Shown: positions 5,184 to 5,884 of the stretch, in pieces
Layout of the letters: each line of letters begins with the position of its first letter
Numbering within the stretch: position 1 is the first letter of the stretch
Source: Lysobacteraceae bacterium
GTDB taxonomy: Bacteria; Pseudomonadota; Gammaproteobacteria; Xanthomonadales; Xanthomonadaceae
Direction of reading: 5' to 3'
Assembly: GCA_028293685.1 (NCBI GenBank)
Contig: JAQGOI010000124.1
Coordinates: 1 to 5,884 of the forward strand
DNA: 5,884 bases
Notes under the pieces: model-generated
Seen by the model: the letters and a program-made list of their open reading frames with translations, nothing else
The model's database searches: none
What the model was told of the DNA's origin: nothing
Made by a program: the position numbers and the translations under genes

Positions 5184-5884
5184 ATGAGGATCGTTTTCGC
5201 CGGCACGCCGGATTTCGCCGTGCCGTCGTTGCGCGCCGCCGCCGAGCGCAACGAAGTGGTCGCGGTGTACACGCAGCCCGATCGTCCGGCCGGCCGCGGC
5301 CGTGGCGTGCGGTCGTCGCCGGTCAAGCTGGAAGCGACCCGGCGCGGGCTGCCGGTCCTGCAACCGTCCTCGTTGAAGTCGGCACTGTCGCGCGATGCCC
5401 TGCGGGCGTTGCAACCCGACCTGCTGGTCGTCGTCGCGTATGGATTGATCCTGCCGCAAGCCATCCTGGACATTCCCACGCACGGTTGCTGGAACGTGCA
5501 CGCATCGCTATTGCCGCGCTGGCGCGGGGCGGCGCCGATCCAGCGCGCGATCGAAGCCGGCGACGGCGAAACCGGTGTGTGCCTGATGCAGATGGACCGG
5601 GGCCTGGACACCGGCCCGGTGCTGCTGTCGCAGCGCATCACGATTGGTGCCGATGAAACCGGCGGCCAGCTCCACGACCGCCTCGCGGCGCTGGGCGCGC
5701 AGACCCTGGCGGACGGATTGGGCCTGCTGCGCGCGGGGTTGCGTCCCGTGGCGCAACCACAACCGGTGGACGGTGTGACCTACGCGCACAAGCTCGAAAA
5801 GGCTGAGGCCCGCCTCGACTGGTCGCAGCCGGCCGCGGCGCTTGCACGCAAGGTGCGTGCGTTCAATCCATGGCCGATGGCCGA
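5184..5884 (+). CDS. fmt: Methionyl-tRNA formyltransferase, N-terminal part
   Basis: Fmt transfers a formyl group from 10-formyltetrahydrofolate to initiator Met-tRNA in the cytoplasm. About 233 codons are present before the window edge, out of the usual roughly 300-315. The start [16 protein letters not shown] is the conserved family N-terminus. The catalytic triad is visible as N104, H106 and D142 in [18 protein letters not shown] and MDRGLDTGP, corresponding to N106, H108 and D144 of E. coli. The linker into the C-terminal tRNA-binding domain begins around THAxKxEK-like [14 protein letters not shown] (about 206-219). No Shine-Dalgarno sequence precedes the ATG at 5184, because the heptad repeat runs to within five bases of it. 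It follows def, its usual partner, probably in one transcript. Confidence 0.98.
   Translation, partial: MRIVFAGTPDFAVPSLRAAAERNEVVAVYTQPDRPAGRGRGVRSSPVKLEATRRGLPVLQPSSLKSALSRDALRALQPDLLVVVAYGLILPQAILDIPTHGCWNVHASLLPRWRGAAPIQRAIEAGDGETGVCLMQMDRGLDTGPVLLSQRITIGADETGGQLHDRLAALGAQTLADGLGLLRAGLRPVAQPQPVDGVTYAHKLEKAEARLDWSQPAAALARKVRAFNPWPMA

Noticed and set aside
1..5884. A new defence, secretion or biosynthetic system
   Set aside because: Every gene belongs to a known conserved family in a familiar order, and no mobile-element trace is visible.

Overview
This GC-rich window is an ordinary housekeeping neighbourhood of a gammaproteobacterium, most likely Xanthomonadaceae/Lysobacteraceae (Xanthomonas, Lysobacter, Luteimonas and relatives). 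The lineage call rests on the gene order topA-smg-dprA-LysM protein / def-fmt, on the type and ending of the peptide deformylase, and on intergenic arrays of the heptad GGGATTC/GGGAATC, which I associate with this family from memory. No database search was possible.

Layout: two divergent transcription units leave a shared control region at about 4393-4550. The leftward (minus-strand) unit is tsaP-like LysM gene (3193-4392), dprA (1971-3107), smg (1294-1785) and the 5' part of topA (1-1062, running out of the window). The rightward unit is def (4551-5069) and the 5' part of fmt (5184 to the edge). All six genes are intact as far as the window shows; I see no frameshift, insertion sequence, CRISPR array, tRNA or rRNA.

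Functions: def and fmt form the formyl-methionine cycle. Fmt formylates initiator Met-tRNA and Def removes the formyl group from new proteins. The LysM protein resembles TsaP, which anchors the type IV pilus secretin to peptidoglycan. DprA receives incoming single-stranded DNA during transformation and loads RecA. Smg (DUF494) has no settled function. TopA relaxes negative supercoils.

The less ordinary material is in the spacers. Two copies of an inverted-repeat element built of 7-base units fill the smg-topA and def-fmt gaps. The def-fmt copy presents five GGG tracts on the fmt template strand, ending directly at the fmt start codon. A 15-base palindrome lies between the divergent tsaP and def promoters. 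The tsaP-dprA gap holds a perfect 12-bp hairpin, and the dprA-smg gap holds several stacked hairpins. I found no convincing undescribed multi-gene system; the best leads are these intergenic structures.
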